From Nitrospirota bacterium (GTDB taxonomy: Bacteria; Nitrospirota; Nitrospiria; Nitrospirales; Nitrospiraceae), in NCBI GenBank assembly GCA_018971525.1, contig JAGXAR010000028.1, forward strand, positions 1 through 42,835: a stretch of 42,835 bases of DNA, in the 5' to 3' direction. The notes under the pieces were generated by a model that was not told the DNA's origin, searched no databases, and saw nothing but the letters and a program-made list of their open reading frames with translations. A program made the position numbers and the translations under genes. Shown here one piece after another: positions 27,052 through 36,186 of the stretch (its first letter is position 1; every line of letters starts with the position of its first letter).

Positions 27052-30000
27052 CTAGTACACCGCGAAATCGTATTCCAGGTTCTCCCGTCGAACGGTCGGG
27101 TTTTGGCCACCTTCGGTCAGTTTGCGGACCTGGTCGATGACATAGCTCTGAAGTTCGCTGACAGTGATGGTCTGGTCCTTGTTCGCATCCGCTCCTCGGT
27201 TCTTCAGACCGTTGATGAGCGCGTAGGTGAACACGCCGTTCTTCCATTGCTCGCCTTCGAGGCTGTATTCGTTGCCGCTGGAGCTGGAGATAACCGCTGC
27301 ACCAGTCCCGCGCCGAAGATCGGCAAACCAGTCCTGTTGAAATTTCACCATTTCCTTGGAGAGACGCGGGGCGGTGGGTGTGCCTGAGTTTGTCTCACTC
27401 GCATCCGGTACGACGGTCACGCCGCGCGCGGCTTTGAACGAACGCATCTTCACGGTCCCGGAGCCGCCGGTCTCCGCTTGGGCCACGACCACCGCCTGAT
27501 CTTTTTCGATTTCTCCGGAGAAGCAGGTATCCAACAGCAAGACTTTCTGCAAGGCAGGAATACCGTCGAGAAGATTTTCAAACTCTTCGTAAGGCAGGCC
27601 GTTGGTGGCTGGATTCCTGGGATCGATGTCGTGTGTGCCGAAGTAATAATCAGACTTCTCATCGGTCATCCCGTGACCGGCAGCAAAGACGACGACGAGA
27701 TCGTTGATCTTCGATTGCTTGAGCCACTCCTTCGCACTCATGATGTCAGACTTTGTGGCTTTTTGATCTGTGAGGCTCAAAACATGGATCTTGCTCTGTG
27801 TTCCTTGTCTTTGCTCGATCGCTTTGTAGGTCGCAACAAGATCATTGGCGTCCTTCGCCGCGTAGCGCAGATTGTATGCCTTGTCCTTGTACTCGCTCAC
27901 ACCGATGCCAACGACATACACTTCCGGTGGCGCCATCTGTGCGGTAGACGACGTGTAGACCGTCTGCTTCAACGATTCGACGCCTTGCTGGTTGAGCACG
28001 GAGATCTGTACCTTGTTCCGGCCGGGCACGAGGGGTACCTGAATATCTTGCTCATGCGTCTGGAGTTGTTTGCTCGGGAGGGACAATCCCGCCGTCCCAT
28101 ACACCGGCACGTCATTGAGAAACACGTTGAAGCGATCGAGCGCATATTTGCTGTCGCTTGCCTTGACTCGGAGCGGCAGCGTGGTGGTATTCATCGAGAC
28201 CGGCACTTCTTTCGTGAGCAGTTCGACCTCCGGCAGATGGAAATCGGTGCCGAGCATCTGTTCGGTCAGGCCCATCTTTTTGAGCCGCCGCTCATAGGCC
28301 AACCGGTAACTCTGCACGACCTCCTGCGACACCATGCCCAGACGAGCAAGCACGATATCGGGTCGGTTGAACCGCAGATCGAACTGCTCGAACGGATACA
28401 AATCCTTCTTCACCCGGAACGCCACCCCCTTGATCCTGGTTTTCGAAGCGCGATAGTACTGATCCGGCGTGACGGTCACGAAATCGGAGCCGCCGATGCC
28501 GATAAACGCCGCTAACTCTTTTCCGGTTTGAAGATTCCAGACGCGCACGGCTCCATCGCCGCCACCACTCACCATGAACCGACCATCGGGGCTGAACGCA
28601 ACGGACTTCACCGCACTGGTATGCCCGGTCAATTCGAACCGGTCTTGTCCTGTCGCAAGATCCCAAAGTTTGATCACCTGCCCATGACTGCGTGCGGCCC
28701 ATCGACCGTCGGGACTGACGGCGACGCCGGTTCCGTCCAAATTAAACTCCATGTCGCCCAGCATGCTCATCGGATCGAAACCCGGTTGCATGCCGGTCTT
28801 GCTCGGCGCACGGAGTTTTTGGCCGGTGCTCACATCCCATAGCGCTTTGCCTCTCGTCCCGTCAGTCAAAAGCCATTTCCCATCCGGACTGAATGCGAGG
28901 CTGCGAGCGCCTTCCATCCCATCAGAGACCATATCCATCATGTCCGAGAGATCTCCCGTCATAGGCATCGTGGGCACCTGCGTCGTCGCAGGTTGGCTGC
29001 CTTGCCCGAACGGGAACAATGACCCGCCGAATATTCCTGATCGTGCGCCAAGACTTGCGCCGCCTCCGGCCTGTTTCGGCATATTGGGGATGGGAGGCAT
29101 GAAACCACCCTGCCGACCGGTTTTTCCGCTCAACTTGTACACTTCTTTCCCCGTTCCCAGGTCCCACAGGCTCGTCTCATATGATTTCCCTACCGCTACT
29201 AGTTGCCCATTCGGGTGCACTGCCAATGCGCGAACCCAGCGCGCTACTTCTTTCATGATCTCCAGCGACTGGCGATCCGTAGCGGGTTCTTTCGACGCCT
29301 GTGCTTTCATCATCGCCTGAAGCTTCGGATCGAGTCCCTCATACGCAGCGAATGGATTGTCCGTCCCGGCCACATGTTTCGGGAGCGGGCCGGCCGGCAG
29401 CATGATATGACGGAGTTCCTTGCCGGTGGCGACATCCCAGAGACTCAATTGATCTTTCACGCCGACCACCAAGGACCGCCCATCCTTCGTGAAGCGGACG
29501 ATCGTATCGGCAAACTGTCCCTGCTCAAACGGCTGCGTCAGATTGCGGAGTTGTTTCCCGCTCGCGAGATCCCACAGCCATACAGAGCCATCCATGCATG
29601 CTGTGGCCAAGACCGGTGCCGTACTGCTAACCGCCACGGATCTTGCGGCCGATCCCCCCGGGCAATCGAAGGTTCGCACAATCTGGCCCGTAGTCATATC
29701 CCACAATTTGGCACTGCCGCTCTCTGTGCCGGCGATGATCGACCGACTGTCGGGCAGGATCGCCAAATCGAGAACGCCGCTGACACCGCCGGCGAGACGA
29801 GTTTCCTTCCCGGAAACCACTTCACGAAGGAACGGCGCCCCGCCGCCGAGCGGGCCCAACACAAGCGATGATCCATCTTGAGTAAAATTGACGGCGGTGG
29901 CCTGGAGGCTGCTATTCAGTTGACCTGTCGCGACGTCGAAGAGTCTCGTTTTTCCCTCGCTCGTGGCAAAGGCCAACGCTTTCCCGTCGGGACTGAAACT

Positions 30001-30960
30001 GAGTCCGTTCGTCATACCGCTCCAGCCTGACGCGCCGGCATCCAACGTCTTGATAACTTTTCCTGTGTCGAGTTCGTAGATCTGAATCGTACGATTGCCG
30101 GATTGCTCCCGGGCCAACAACTTTCCATCGGGGCTGATATCAAGTCCTTCCGCTTCAGTTCCGGAAACCGGCAATGTCTGGCGCAACTTCTTCGCGATAA
30201 CGTCCCACACCAGCATTTCTCTTTTCATCGAGGGCAATGAGGGCGTTCCAAATCCGAATAACGAACCCAACGACGAGGTCCTGCTGGTATCGATCTTACT
30301 CGTGACGAGAATTCGTCCGGCACGACTCAAGGCCAGTGGTTGTTGAGCTCCATCGTCCGGCACATTCCAAACGGGTTTCCCTGTTCGCAAATCGAATACA
30401 GCCGGGGCCGTCCCTCTCCCGCCTCCGTTCGTAACTGCGAAGCGTCCGTCGGGACTCATCTGGCCTCCTCCCGACATAATCGACCCGACGGCGCGAACTT
30501 CAATTCCCGACGCCAACTCGAACACTTTGACCCCACTCGTCATTTCATGGGTGATCAACTGCAGGTTGTCGTCGCTAAATGCCAGTTTGTCCGCGCCCAG
30601 CATGTCGAACCCAGTCAGAGTTCGGACTTCTTGTCCGCTTGCCACATCCCAAATTTTGACTGTGCCGTCCTGACTTCCACTCGACGCAATGAAACGTCTA
30701 TTCGCACTCACCGCGAGCGCATGAATTCCGCCCGCATGGCCTGTCTGAAAAACCACTTCGACTCCGTCAAAGCTGGTCGCAGCCTGTTTGGCCGGCCGCT
30801 TCCCCATCATTCGTAGACCCATTTGCTCGATTTCAGCATCGCTCGGCGGGGTATATCGCGGTCCTGATTGCCGTGGCTGACCATACGGAGCGGCACATCC
30901 ACCTAACAGGCATATAAGGAGAAGTAGAGAAATCAATCGGTGTTGCTGAAGTGAAATCAT
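27052..30960 (-). CDS. lipoprotein with WD40 repeats and C-terminal caspase (C14) domain
   Basis: A 1302-residue protein from the ATG at 30960 (GGAGG eight bases upstream). A lipobox (LICLLGGC) anchors it in the envelope. Residues ~50-820 hold many WD40 repeats (ALAVSANRRFIASSGSQDGT, AVKSVAFSPDGRFMVSGGGD, GAVRVWNLQTG), enough for two propellers. A linker and a beta domain lead to the caspase domain (1011-1302): VYVVGIGVSEYKDKAYNLRY, catalytic His1096 (FAAGHGMTD) and Cys1146 (LLLDTCFSGE). The p20/p10 linker has KAARGVTVVP (Arg1179). Near the end, DANKDQTITVSE matches an EF-hand calcium loop, and metacaspases are often calcium-activated. It probably senses or binds partners through WD40 and cleaves after basic residues; the substrates are not known. 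Confidence 0.9.
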   Translation of the reverse strand: MISLQQHRLISLLLLICLLGGCAAPYGQPRQSGPRYTPPSDAEIEQMGLRMMGKRPAKQAATSFDGVEVVFQTGHAGGIHALAVSANRRFIASSGSQDGTVKIWDVASGQEVRTLTGFDMLGADKLAFSDDNLQLITHEMTSGVKVFELASGIEVRAVGSIMSGGGQMSPDGRFAVTNGGGRGTAPAVFDLRTGKPVWNVPDDGAQQPLALSRAGRILVTSKIDTSRTSSLGSLFGFGTPSLPSMKREMLVWDVIAKKLRQTLPVSGTEAEGLDISPDGKLLAREQSGNRTIQIYELDTGKVIKTLDAGASGWSGMTNGLSFSPDGKALAFATSEGKTRLFDVATGQLNSSLQATAVNFTQDGSSLVLGPLGGGAPFLREVVSGKETRLAGGVSGVLDLAILPDSRSIIAGTESGSAKLWDMTTGQIVRTFDCPGGSAARSVAVSSTAPVLATACMDGSVWLWDLASGKQLRNLTQPFEQGQFADTIVRFTKDGRSLVVGVKDQLSLWDVATGKELRHIMLPAGPLPKHVAGTDNPFAAYEGLDPKLQAMMKAQASKEPATDRQSLEIMKEVARWVRALAVHPNGQLVAVGKSYETSLWDLGTGKEVYKLSGKTGRQGGFMPPIPNMPKQAGGGASLGARSGIFGGSLFPFGQGSQPATTQVPTMPMTGDLSDMMDMVSDGMEGARSLAFSPDGKWLLTDGTRGKALWDVSTGQKLRAPSKTGMQPGFDPMSMLGDMEFNLDGTGVAVSPDGRWAARSHGQVIKLWDLATGQDRFELTGHTSAVKSVAFSPDGRFMVSGGGDGAVRVWNLQTGKELAAFIGIGGSDFVTVTPDQYYRASKTRIKGVAFRVKKDLYPFEQFDLRFNRPDIVLARLGMVSQEVVQSYRLAYERRLKKMGLTEQMLGTDFHLPEVELLTKEVPVSMNTTTLPLRVKASDSKYALDRFNVFLNDVPVYGTAGLSLPSKQLQTHEQDIQVPLVPGRNKVQISVLNQQGVESLKQTVYTSSTAQMAPPEVYVVGIGVSEYKDKAYNLRYAAKDANDLVATYKAIEQRQGTQSKIHVLSLTDQKATKSDIMSAKEWLKQSKINDLVVVFAAGHGMTDEKSDYYFGTHDIDPRNPATNGLPYEEFENLLDGIPALQKVLLLDTCFSGEIEKDQAVVVAQAETGGSGTVKMRSFKAARGVTVVPDASETNSGTPTAPRLSKEMVKFQQDWFADLRRGTGAAVISSSSGNEYSLEGEQWKNGVFTYALINGLKNRGADANKDQTITVSELQSYVIDQVRKLTEGGQNPTVRRENLEYDFAVY

Positions 30961-31190
30961 ATGATCTGCCTCCTTCAACCTCGTTCCGGAGCACAGTCTC
31001 TGGCGGGCGCGCAGTATACCATGGGGCCTTTTGGGGGACCAGTCATTCGAAGGTGAGTCGGAAATATGTCTTCGATCGTTCAATAGAGGGTAGACCTCAG
31101 ATTGAACAAATACGAACAGGTGTGAGGGGGGGTACGGTTATAGGTGAGAGTAGGGGGAGAGGAGGCTGAACCTGGCTGACTATTGAGAGG

Positions 31191-32082
31191 TTATGGCAGA
31201 CTGTAGCCGAGTCTGACCGGGCTGATTTTATGGCCCGGCGTTGGCGACGCCATTATGAAGGCATATACCAAATACCCCATGTCACGGTTGAGGACGGGTA
31301 TCGCTAGATCGCTCACGGCGAGAGGTGTGGTGCCGACAACCGAGGCATATTCGCTGTTGATATTCACGTCGATCAACGAGTTTCCCGGCGCAGGCGTTCT
31401 CAAATCCGTTGGGCGTAAGCTCAGGCGATCCGCCAACAGCCCGACCCGCACATCTTCCGCAAGGACATCATAATATGCCAGAGGTGCGATCTCACGAATG
31501 ATGGCGCTAGCAGGCAGTTGGATGGGGGTGGTCAATCTCGTCGAATAGGTTCCGGACGGCGCCTTCAAGGTCAGCATCGTGCCGAGAATATTACTCGCCT
31601 CATCGACTGCGAGTGCTGTGATGGGCGACCCGGTCTTTGTTTTCATGTTGTCAAACAACAGACTGCTCGCGAGTGTCAGTGAGGAAATCGTCATGTAATG
31701 CGTGGGTGGGACGGGCGGAGATGCCAGTATGCCGGCTGGTCTCGCCGATACCGAGCAGGGCTTGGTGGGGGCCAGTGCTTTCGTCAGTGCCGACGCAGTC
31801 GAAAATTTCCTGATGGTGGCGGACGACACAATCCCCGGCCCGGGGCCGCCGATATCACAAACGCCGCAGATCTGTCCGTAGGTGTCAACGCTAGCGCAGC
31901 CTGCGAGGCTCGATGTGATAGGTTCCGGCAGGAATCACGAGATCATGCCCCTCGGCATCGAGAAAGTGCATGGGCTGCACGAGTTCGACCGGGACAGCCC
32001 ACACCTCAGCCTGTCCGGCGATGACGAAGCTGAGGACGATGGCTTCCAGCATGACCATACTGGCCGGCCGTCGTTGTCTCAT
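31191..32082 (-). pseudogene. module-family gene interrupted by a frameshift
   Basis: The ATG at 32082 (GGTGG upstream) starts a signal peptide (LEAIVLSFVIAGQAEVWA) and the first third of the module (PMHFLDAEGHDLVIPAGTYH). The frame then stops at TAG 31891-31893. A second frame, open without a start codon from about 31945, continues for over 240 codons to 31191 (CASVDTYGQICGVCDIGG, MLTLKAPSGTYSTRLTTPIQ, LSLRPTDLRTPAPGNSLIDV, GYLVYAFIMASPTPGHKI). The two frames overlap between about 31945 and 31891. The long second frame looks like real protein but has no ATG with a ribosome site; its first possible start is a GTG at 31829. One indel would join them. A lipobox-like LAGC falls in the second frame, but no signal precedes it. 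Confidence 0.55.
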
Positions 32083-32158
32083 CGTCTGATCCACCTTACT
32101 GGATACTAGCCGTTCAGCGCTTCGCTACCGCCCCCATTCGGCGGGATCAGCGTCACGA

Positions 32159-33037
32159 CTACCTGGGCACATAATTCACGACATAGTCCGTTCCGCGAAA
32201 CTCGGCTTGGAGAATTTCAACCTGAGCGGGACTCATGGGATTGATGCCGGCTTTGGAAAGAAGATCGGCGCGGACGAACTGATAGATCTGTTGTTCGAAC
32301 TGAGCCCTGGTCTGCGGTTGCAGAAGCACTTCGCGAATGCCGTTCTCTAGCGCCGGCTGTATCTGATTGAAATAGTTCGAAGCCGCTTTGCAGATGTTCA
32401 CAGGAAAGATGATGTCGAAGAAATACGTGCATTTCTCGGCTTCCTTCACGCTTCCCGTCACGGCAATACGGATCGAGTGAAATGTCGGGAATCGTCGTTG
32501 ATCGAGGGTTGGCAAAACGAACAGGTCGACGAGGACCTTTTCGGCAACCAGATCACCGAGTGCGCTGTCCCCCTCGCCTGAATAGTCCTTGTAGTAGGTC
32601 TTAAACTGAAGCGTCGGAATGACAAACTGGTAACGAAGTTCGGCTCCTTCCGTCGTGACGATGGGAGGGTTTGACACTCCCGTGAGATGAATATATGCCT
32701 TTTGGCCACTCCCCAGTTCATGCGTGTACTTGTCCAAGGCGATGCGCCCTGCCAGCCCGCGGCCCAACGCAAAGTTCGTATCCAGGGGGCTCCGCATGTT
32801 GCCGATCTGAATAAACGCCTTCGTCGGGTCACCGATAATGACGGCGAAGGGAGTACTCTTCGTCAGCGTTCCGGGCGCTCCACCCACCGAAGGCATCGCT
32901 GGTTGAGTAGGCACAGGAACCGGTGCTGGAGTTGGCTGCGGCTGGCGAGGTGGGAATACCTGGGCCATCGCGAGTGAGTTGGAGAAGATCAGTCCAGCCG
33001 TGATCCCTATCAAGCTACGGGAGATGCGCATGTTCAT
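32159..33037 (-). CDS. exported protein of unknown function
   Basis: A 292-residue protein with a Sec signal (SLIGITAGLIFSNSLAMAQ), a Pro-rich linker and a ~220-residue domain I do not recognise. Visible features: FAVIIGDPTKAFIQIGN, GLAGRIALDKYTHELGSG, TLQFKTYYKDYSGEGDSALG, a Cys pair (EKCTYFF, VNICKAA) and a helical C-terminus (RAQFEQQIYQFVRADLLSKA). It starts 13 bp after the end of the DUF4384 lipoprotein gene, so the two are translationally close and probably work together at the envelope. Confidence 0.7.
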   Translation of the reverse strand: MNMRISRSLIGITAGLIFSNSLAMAQVFPPRQPQPTPAPVPVPTQPAMPSVGGAPGTLTKSTPFAVIIGDPTKAFIQIGNMRSPLDTNFALGRGLAGRIALDKYTHELGSGQKAYIHLTGVSNPPIVTTEGAELRYQFVIPTLQFKTYYKDYSGEGDSALGDLVAEKVLVDLFVLPTLDQRRFPTFHSIRIAVTGSVKEAEKCTYFFDIIFPVNICKAASNYFNQIQPALENGIREVLLQPQTRAQFEQQIYQFVRADLLSKAGINPMSPAQVEILQAEFRGTDYVVNYVPR

Positions 33038-33050
33038 ATGCCTCTCTTAC

Positions 33051-34712
33051 TTATTCGTGTTTGAACCAGCGGGTCACTGTCACATCTTGTCCTGGCTGAC
33101 TTGCCATATATGATAACGGTGTCACTTGCGTGGCGTTGTCGGCTTCGTCTTTGACCGTGATGATGCCTCGCGTTTTCGTCGAGCCCACGCCTCCGGGAAT
33201 GACAGGCGGTACTTCGACTTTCGCCACGATGGTGCCAGCCGGACGTGTTTCAGCCGCCATCTTGGCCATGCTCTCTTCCAAATCGGTTCGACGATTCGCC
33301 GAGGCGACCACATAAAATGTTTCAATTCCCTTTACCTGATCGAGGCTGAACCAGTAGGGCCCTTCAGGAAACGCTACTTCCTGATCCTTCTTCAGCGGGT
33401 TTGGCGTCGTACCAGCTTTGGCGGGGAAGACCGGTTCCGCCCAACCCGATCCATCGATCGAGACGACGTAGACATAACAGTCGCAGTTTGTACGCACCAC
33501 CAGCTTGAACTTGTCTCCGGCGTCTTTCTTCCCACTCCCGTCATGGAGGACATCGCCGTCGCTCATCAAGACCACTTCTTTGCCCTTGGCGGTTTGTTTC
33601 TGGCGAACCAGCGCCACATCCACGGCCACTGGCTCCGGCGACACCGAGCGAGGACGAACTCCGGCCCCTCCGTAGGGCTGTCCGCCATACGGCTGACCAG
33701 CCGTGCCATACCCACCATACGCCTGCTGCGGCTGTTGTTGTTGCGGAGTCCCATACGGCGATGGGGTTCCATACCCTGGTTGTGCTTGCCCATACCCGGG
33801 CTGCGCTTGGCCATACCCGGGCTGTGTTTGGCCGTAGCTTTGTGCCGCTGCGCCAGTCCCATAAGGATTGTTCGGATCGTATGGCTGCTGCGGAGTTGAC
33901 GGCGTCCCTCCATACGGATTCTGCGTTCCGTACTGCTGATTGGTCGAGCCATATGGATTTTGTTGACCTGGCTGAGTCTGATACCCGCTGTTGCCATAGG
34001 CATTTTGTGACCCGTATACATTCTGGGCCCCAGAGGGATTCGTCGTTTGTCCGTAGGGCGATGGAGTTCCATAGGGAGAAGCGGGCTGTCCGTATAGATT
34101 CTGGGCCCCGGCTCCATAGGGATTATTCGGGTCGTAGGCGCCGGCTTGCCCCGGGTAGGTCTGTTGTCCGGGATATTGCTGCTGCGGCGTACCCGGTTGC
34201 CCTGCATAGCCGGGGGCTGTTCCATAGGGATTGGCGGTGGCTCCGCCTTGATAAGCCTGGGCGCCAGGGGCCTGGGTCCCGGCTCCATAGGGATTATTCG
34301 GGTCGTAGGCGCCGGCTTGCCCCGGGTAGGTTTGTTGTCCGGGATATTGCTGCTGCGGCGTGGCCGTCTGTCCTTGAACCGCCTGTTGCCCTGAAAAACC
34401 AGGCTGACCTTGAAATCCCGGCTGCCCTTGGAACCCTGATTGACCAGTCATGCCGGGCGTGGGGGCCGGCATCGGAGGGAGATTTTGCATGTAGGGACTG
34501 GCCAGCCGACCTACGAGGGTGTTCAGGTTGTCGCGATACTTGGTCCCGTAGTTTTGGGAACTGGTTTGGAAGAGATTTTTTGCAAACTCAAAGGCGATTG
34601 GAACGAGGAACGGCGCGGCTGCACAGGAGCTGAGGAGCAGGGTACCCACCAGGGCCATGGTCGTTCCCTGTTGGTATACTTTGTACTGCCTCATCCTTCG
34701 GTATCGCATCAT
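33051..34712 (-). CDS. Gly/Gln/Tyr-rich lipoprotein with DUF4384 domain
   Basis: A 553-residue lipoprotein (lipobox GTLLLSSC). Residues ~80-350 are low-complexity, built from Y-D-P-N-N-P-Y-G, Q-A-Q-P-G-Y-G and Q-Q-Q-Y-P-G-Q-Q-T-Y-P-G-Q units, the kind of sequence that is disordered or self-associating. Residues ~365-490 match DUF4384 (VVLMSDGDVLHDGSG, FKLVVRTNCDCYVYVVSIDG, WFSLDQVKGIETFYVVAS), a domain often next to caspases. The tail STKTRGIITVKDE (Arg515) shares the pattern TRGIxTVxD with the caspase at 36187. The start at 34712 has GGAGA upstream. It lies divergently from the sigma factor gene. Confidence 0.8.
   Translation of the reverse strand: MMRYRRMRQYKVYQQGTTMALVGTLLLSSCAAAPFLVPIAFEFAKNLFQTSSQNYGTKYRDNLNTLVGRLASPYMQNLPPMPAPTPGMTGQSGFQGQPGFQGQPGFSGQQAVQGQTATPQQQYPGQQTYPGQAGAYDPNNPYGAGTQAPGAQAYQGGATANPYGTAPGYAGQPGTPQQQYPGQQTYPGQAGAYDPNNPYGAGAQNLYGQPASPYGTPSPYGQTTNPSGAQNVYGSQNAYGNSGYQTQPGQQNPYGSTNQQYGTQNPYGGTPSTPQQPYDPNNPYGTGAAAQSYGQTQPGYGQAQPGYGQAQPGYGTPSPYGTPQQQQPQQAYGGYGTAGQPYGGQPYGGAGVRPRSVSPEPVAVDVALVRQKQTAKGKEVVLMSDGDVLHDGSGKKDAGDKFKLVVRTNCDCYVYVVSIDGSGWAEPVFPAKAGTTPNPLKKDQEVAFPEGPYWFSLDQVKGIETFYVVASANRRTDLEESMAKMAAETRPAGTIVAKVEVPPVIPGGVGSTKTRGIITVKDEADNATQVTPLSYMASQPGQDVTVTRWFKHE
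33780..33840. repeat. 27-bp tandem repeat inside the DUF4384 lipoprotein gene
   Basis: Three near-perfect in-frame copies of a 27-base unit built around 'gcccatacccgggctg' code for repeated Q-A-Q-P-G-Y-G. Such repeats expand and contract by slippage without shifting the frame. Confidence 0.7.
34108..34361. repeat. 83-bp direct repeat (34108-34190 and 34279-34361)
   Basis: The two 83-base copies differ at about one position and are offset by 171 bp (57 codons), so they keep the frame. They encode the Q-Q-Y-P-G / Y-D-P-N-N-P-Y-G unit of the low-complexity region. This marks a recent internal duplication in the gene. Confidence 0.8.
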
Positions 34713-34895
34713 GGCTGATCTCCGTGCTCTTATCCCGTTGGTCGAGGCGAGTTGGTGAAAGGTTCATGGGCATTGTAGACCGGCTCGGAAGGAGGGTCAA
34801 TCAAACCCTGTCCTATTGAGGGGCTGGAACAAATGTGTTAGAGCAAGGGCGCAATTCGGCCCCGCCGCCTGTCTCCGCATTGAACGAACGGCGCT

Positions 34896-35474
34896 ATGGA
34901 CGCGACTCACTGGCAAGATGTCTCAGATCCAGATCTTCTGGCGGCAGTGGCCGCCAGTGACGCCGCGGCGTTCGAACGCCTCTACCAGCTCTACGAGAAA
35001 CGCGTCTATCAGTATGTGTGCACGCTGATCTATGACCCCACGCTGGCGGAAGAAGTGGTGGTGGATGCCATGACGGCTGTGTGGCGAGGCGCCGGAAGTT
35101 TTTCCCGTTCCTCTCGTGTGTCGACGTGGATCTTCGGGATTGCGCGGCACAAGGCGTTTGATGCGCTCCGACGAACCGGGCGCCATCACAACGACGTGGC
35201 GTTGGATGAGGCTCTCGAAATGCCCCATGCTCAAGAAAGCCCCGCGGAGTCGGTCAATCGGAAGCAAGTGACCTCGTTGACGCAACAGGCATTGAAGACA
35301 CTTTCGCGTGAACATCAAGAAGTCCTTCGTCTCGTATTTTATGAAGAGTTATCGTACGAAGAGATTGCGGAGCTGCTGTCCATCCCGACCAATACGGTGA
35401 AAACCCGTGTGTACTATGCCAAGCAACGTCTCAAGCATCAACTGAAGCAATTCGGCCAGGGTGAGCGAGTCTAA
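34896..35474 (+). CDS. ECF-type RNA polymerase sigma factor
   Basis: A 192-residue ECF sigma factor. Region 2 (about 20-90) shows FERLYQLYEKRVYQYVCTLI, DAMTAVWRGAGSF and STWIFGIARHKAFDALRR. Region 4 (about 125-185) shows LKTLSREHQEVLRLVFYEEL and SYEEIAELLSIPTNTVKTRV. The stop codon is directly followed by the ATG of the anti-sigma gene, a typical sigma/anti-sigma arrangement. It probably directs transcription of an envelope regulon that includes this operon and perhaps the divergent DUF4384 gene. I could not see a clear autoregulated promoter by eye. Confidence 0.95.
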   Translation: MDATHWQDVSDPDLLAAVAASDAAAFERLYQLYEKRVYQYVCTLIYDPTLAEEVVVDAMTAVWRGAGSFSRSSRVSTWIFGIARHKAFDALRRTGRHHNDVALDEALEMPHAQESPAESVNRKQVTSLTQQALKTLSREHQEVLRLVFYEELSYEEIAELLSIPTNTVKTRVYYAKQRLKHQLKQFGQGERV

Positions 35475-36143
35475 ATGGTAGAACCAGATACGCTTGATCA
35501 GCCTATTCATCCTGAGGGAGCCCTGCTGCCGTGGTATCTGAACGGCACCCTGCGGGAGGACGAACGCCGTCAGGTTGACCAGCATCTCTCGTCCTGCGCG
35601 GCCTGTCGCGCTGAATTGGATGAATTGGCTCAGTTGAACGTGCAGTTGCACGAGGTGTATGCGGCGCAGTCCGAGCCGTCGTCACGGCTTCAACGGGCCG
35701 TTCTTGGACAGGTTGCACTGGAGGCTTCCACGAAGGGGGCGAAGTCTGCCTCAGGTCCGCAGCGGTTGAAGGGACTTGATGAATGGTTCCGGTCCCTGTT
35801 TGCTCCCCGATGGGCGCCCGCACTTGTGGTGACGTTGCTCGTGGCTCAACTCGGCTTGCTCCTCTGGAGTATGACCAGGCCGACTCTCCTTGATCAGGTG
35901 ACGACCAGGGGGCTTGGCGCCCCAACGGTCAGGCTGCGTGTGGTGTTTCAGGAGACAGCGTCTGAACGACAGATTCGTTCTCTCGTTCAAGGGCTGCGTG
36001 GCCGAATCGTGGATGGGCCGACTTCGGATGGCGCCTATATAATGGAGTTTCCGGCTGGAGACCAGGCAGCTGCACAGAAGAAGGTCGACGTTCTGCGCAG
36101 CCAGAGGGAGAGTGTCCGCACGGTCGAGCCTGTGACACAGTGA
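35475..36143 (+). CDS. zinc-finger anti-sigma factor (transmembrane)
   Basis: A 222-residue anti-sigma factor. The cytoplasmic N-terminus has a zf-HC2 motif (His37, Cys41, Cys44 in QHLSSCAAC). One membrane segment spans ~115-132 (APALVVTLLVAQLGLLLW). Just outside it lies LLDQVTTRGLGAP, with the recurrent motif at Arg145, about 12 residues from the membrane. The periplasmic domain (150-222: VRLRVVFQETASERQIRSLV, then DGAYIMEFPAG and VRTVEPV) has a beta-alpha-beta pattern resembling I9/fervidolysin-type protease propeptides, which is a weak inference. It would hold the upstream sigma factor until cleaved. The motif position makes it a candidate substrate of the caspase encoded next. Confidence 0.9.
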   Translation: MVEPDTLDQPIHPEGALLPWYLNGTLREDERRQVDQHLSSCAACRAELDELAQLNVQLHEVYAAQSEPSSRLQRAVLGQVALEASTKGAKSASGPQRLKGLDEWFRSLFAPRWAPALVVTLLVAQLGLLLWSMTRPTLLDQVTTRGLGAPTVRLRVVFQETASERQIRSLVQGLRGRIVDGPTSDGAYIMEFPAGDQAAAQKKVDVLRSQRESVRTVEPVTQ

Positions 36144-36186
36144 ACCCGATGAACCGTGCCCGCGACCTACACATACAGGAGGGGCG

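Noticed and set aside
31829-32082. Separate lipoprotein gene starting near the LAGC sequence in the second frame
   Set aside because: There is no start codon and no hydrophobic segment ahead of LAGC in that frame. A frameshifted single gene fits better.
33660-34470. CRISPR-like repeat array
   Set aside because: The repeats are in-frame codon repeats of a low-complexity protein, with no unique spacers and no cas genes.
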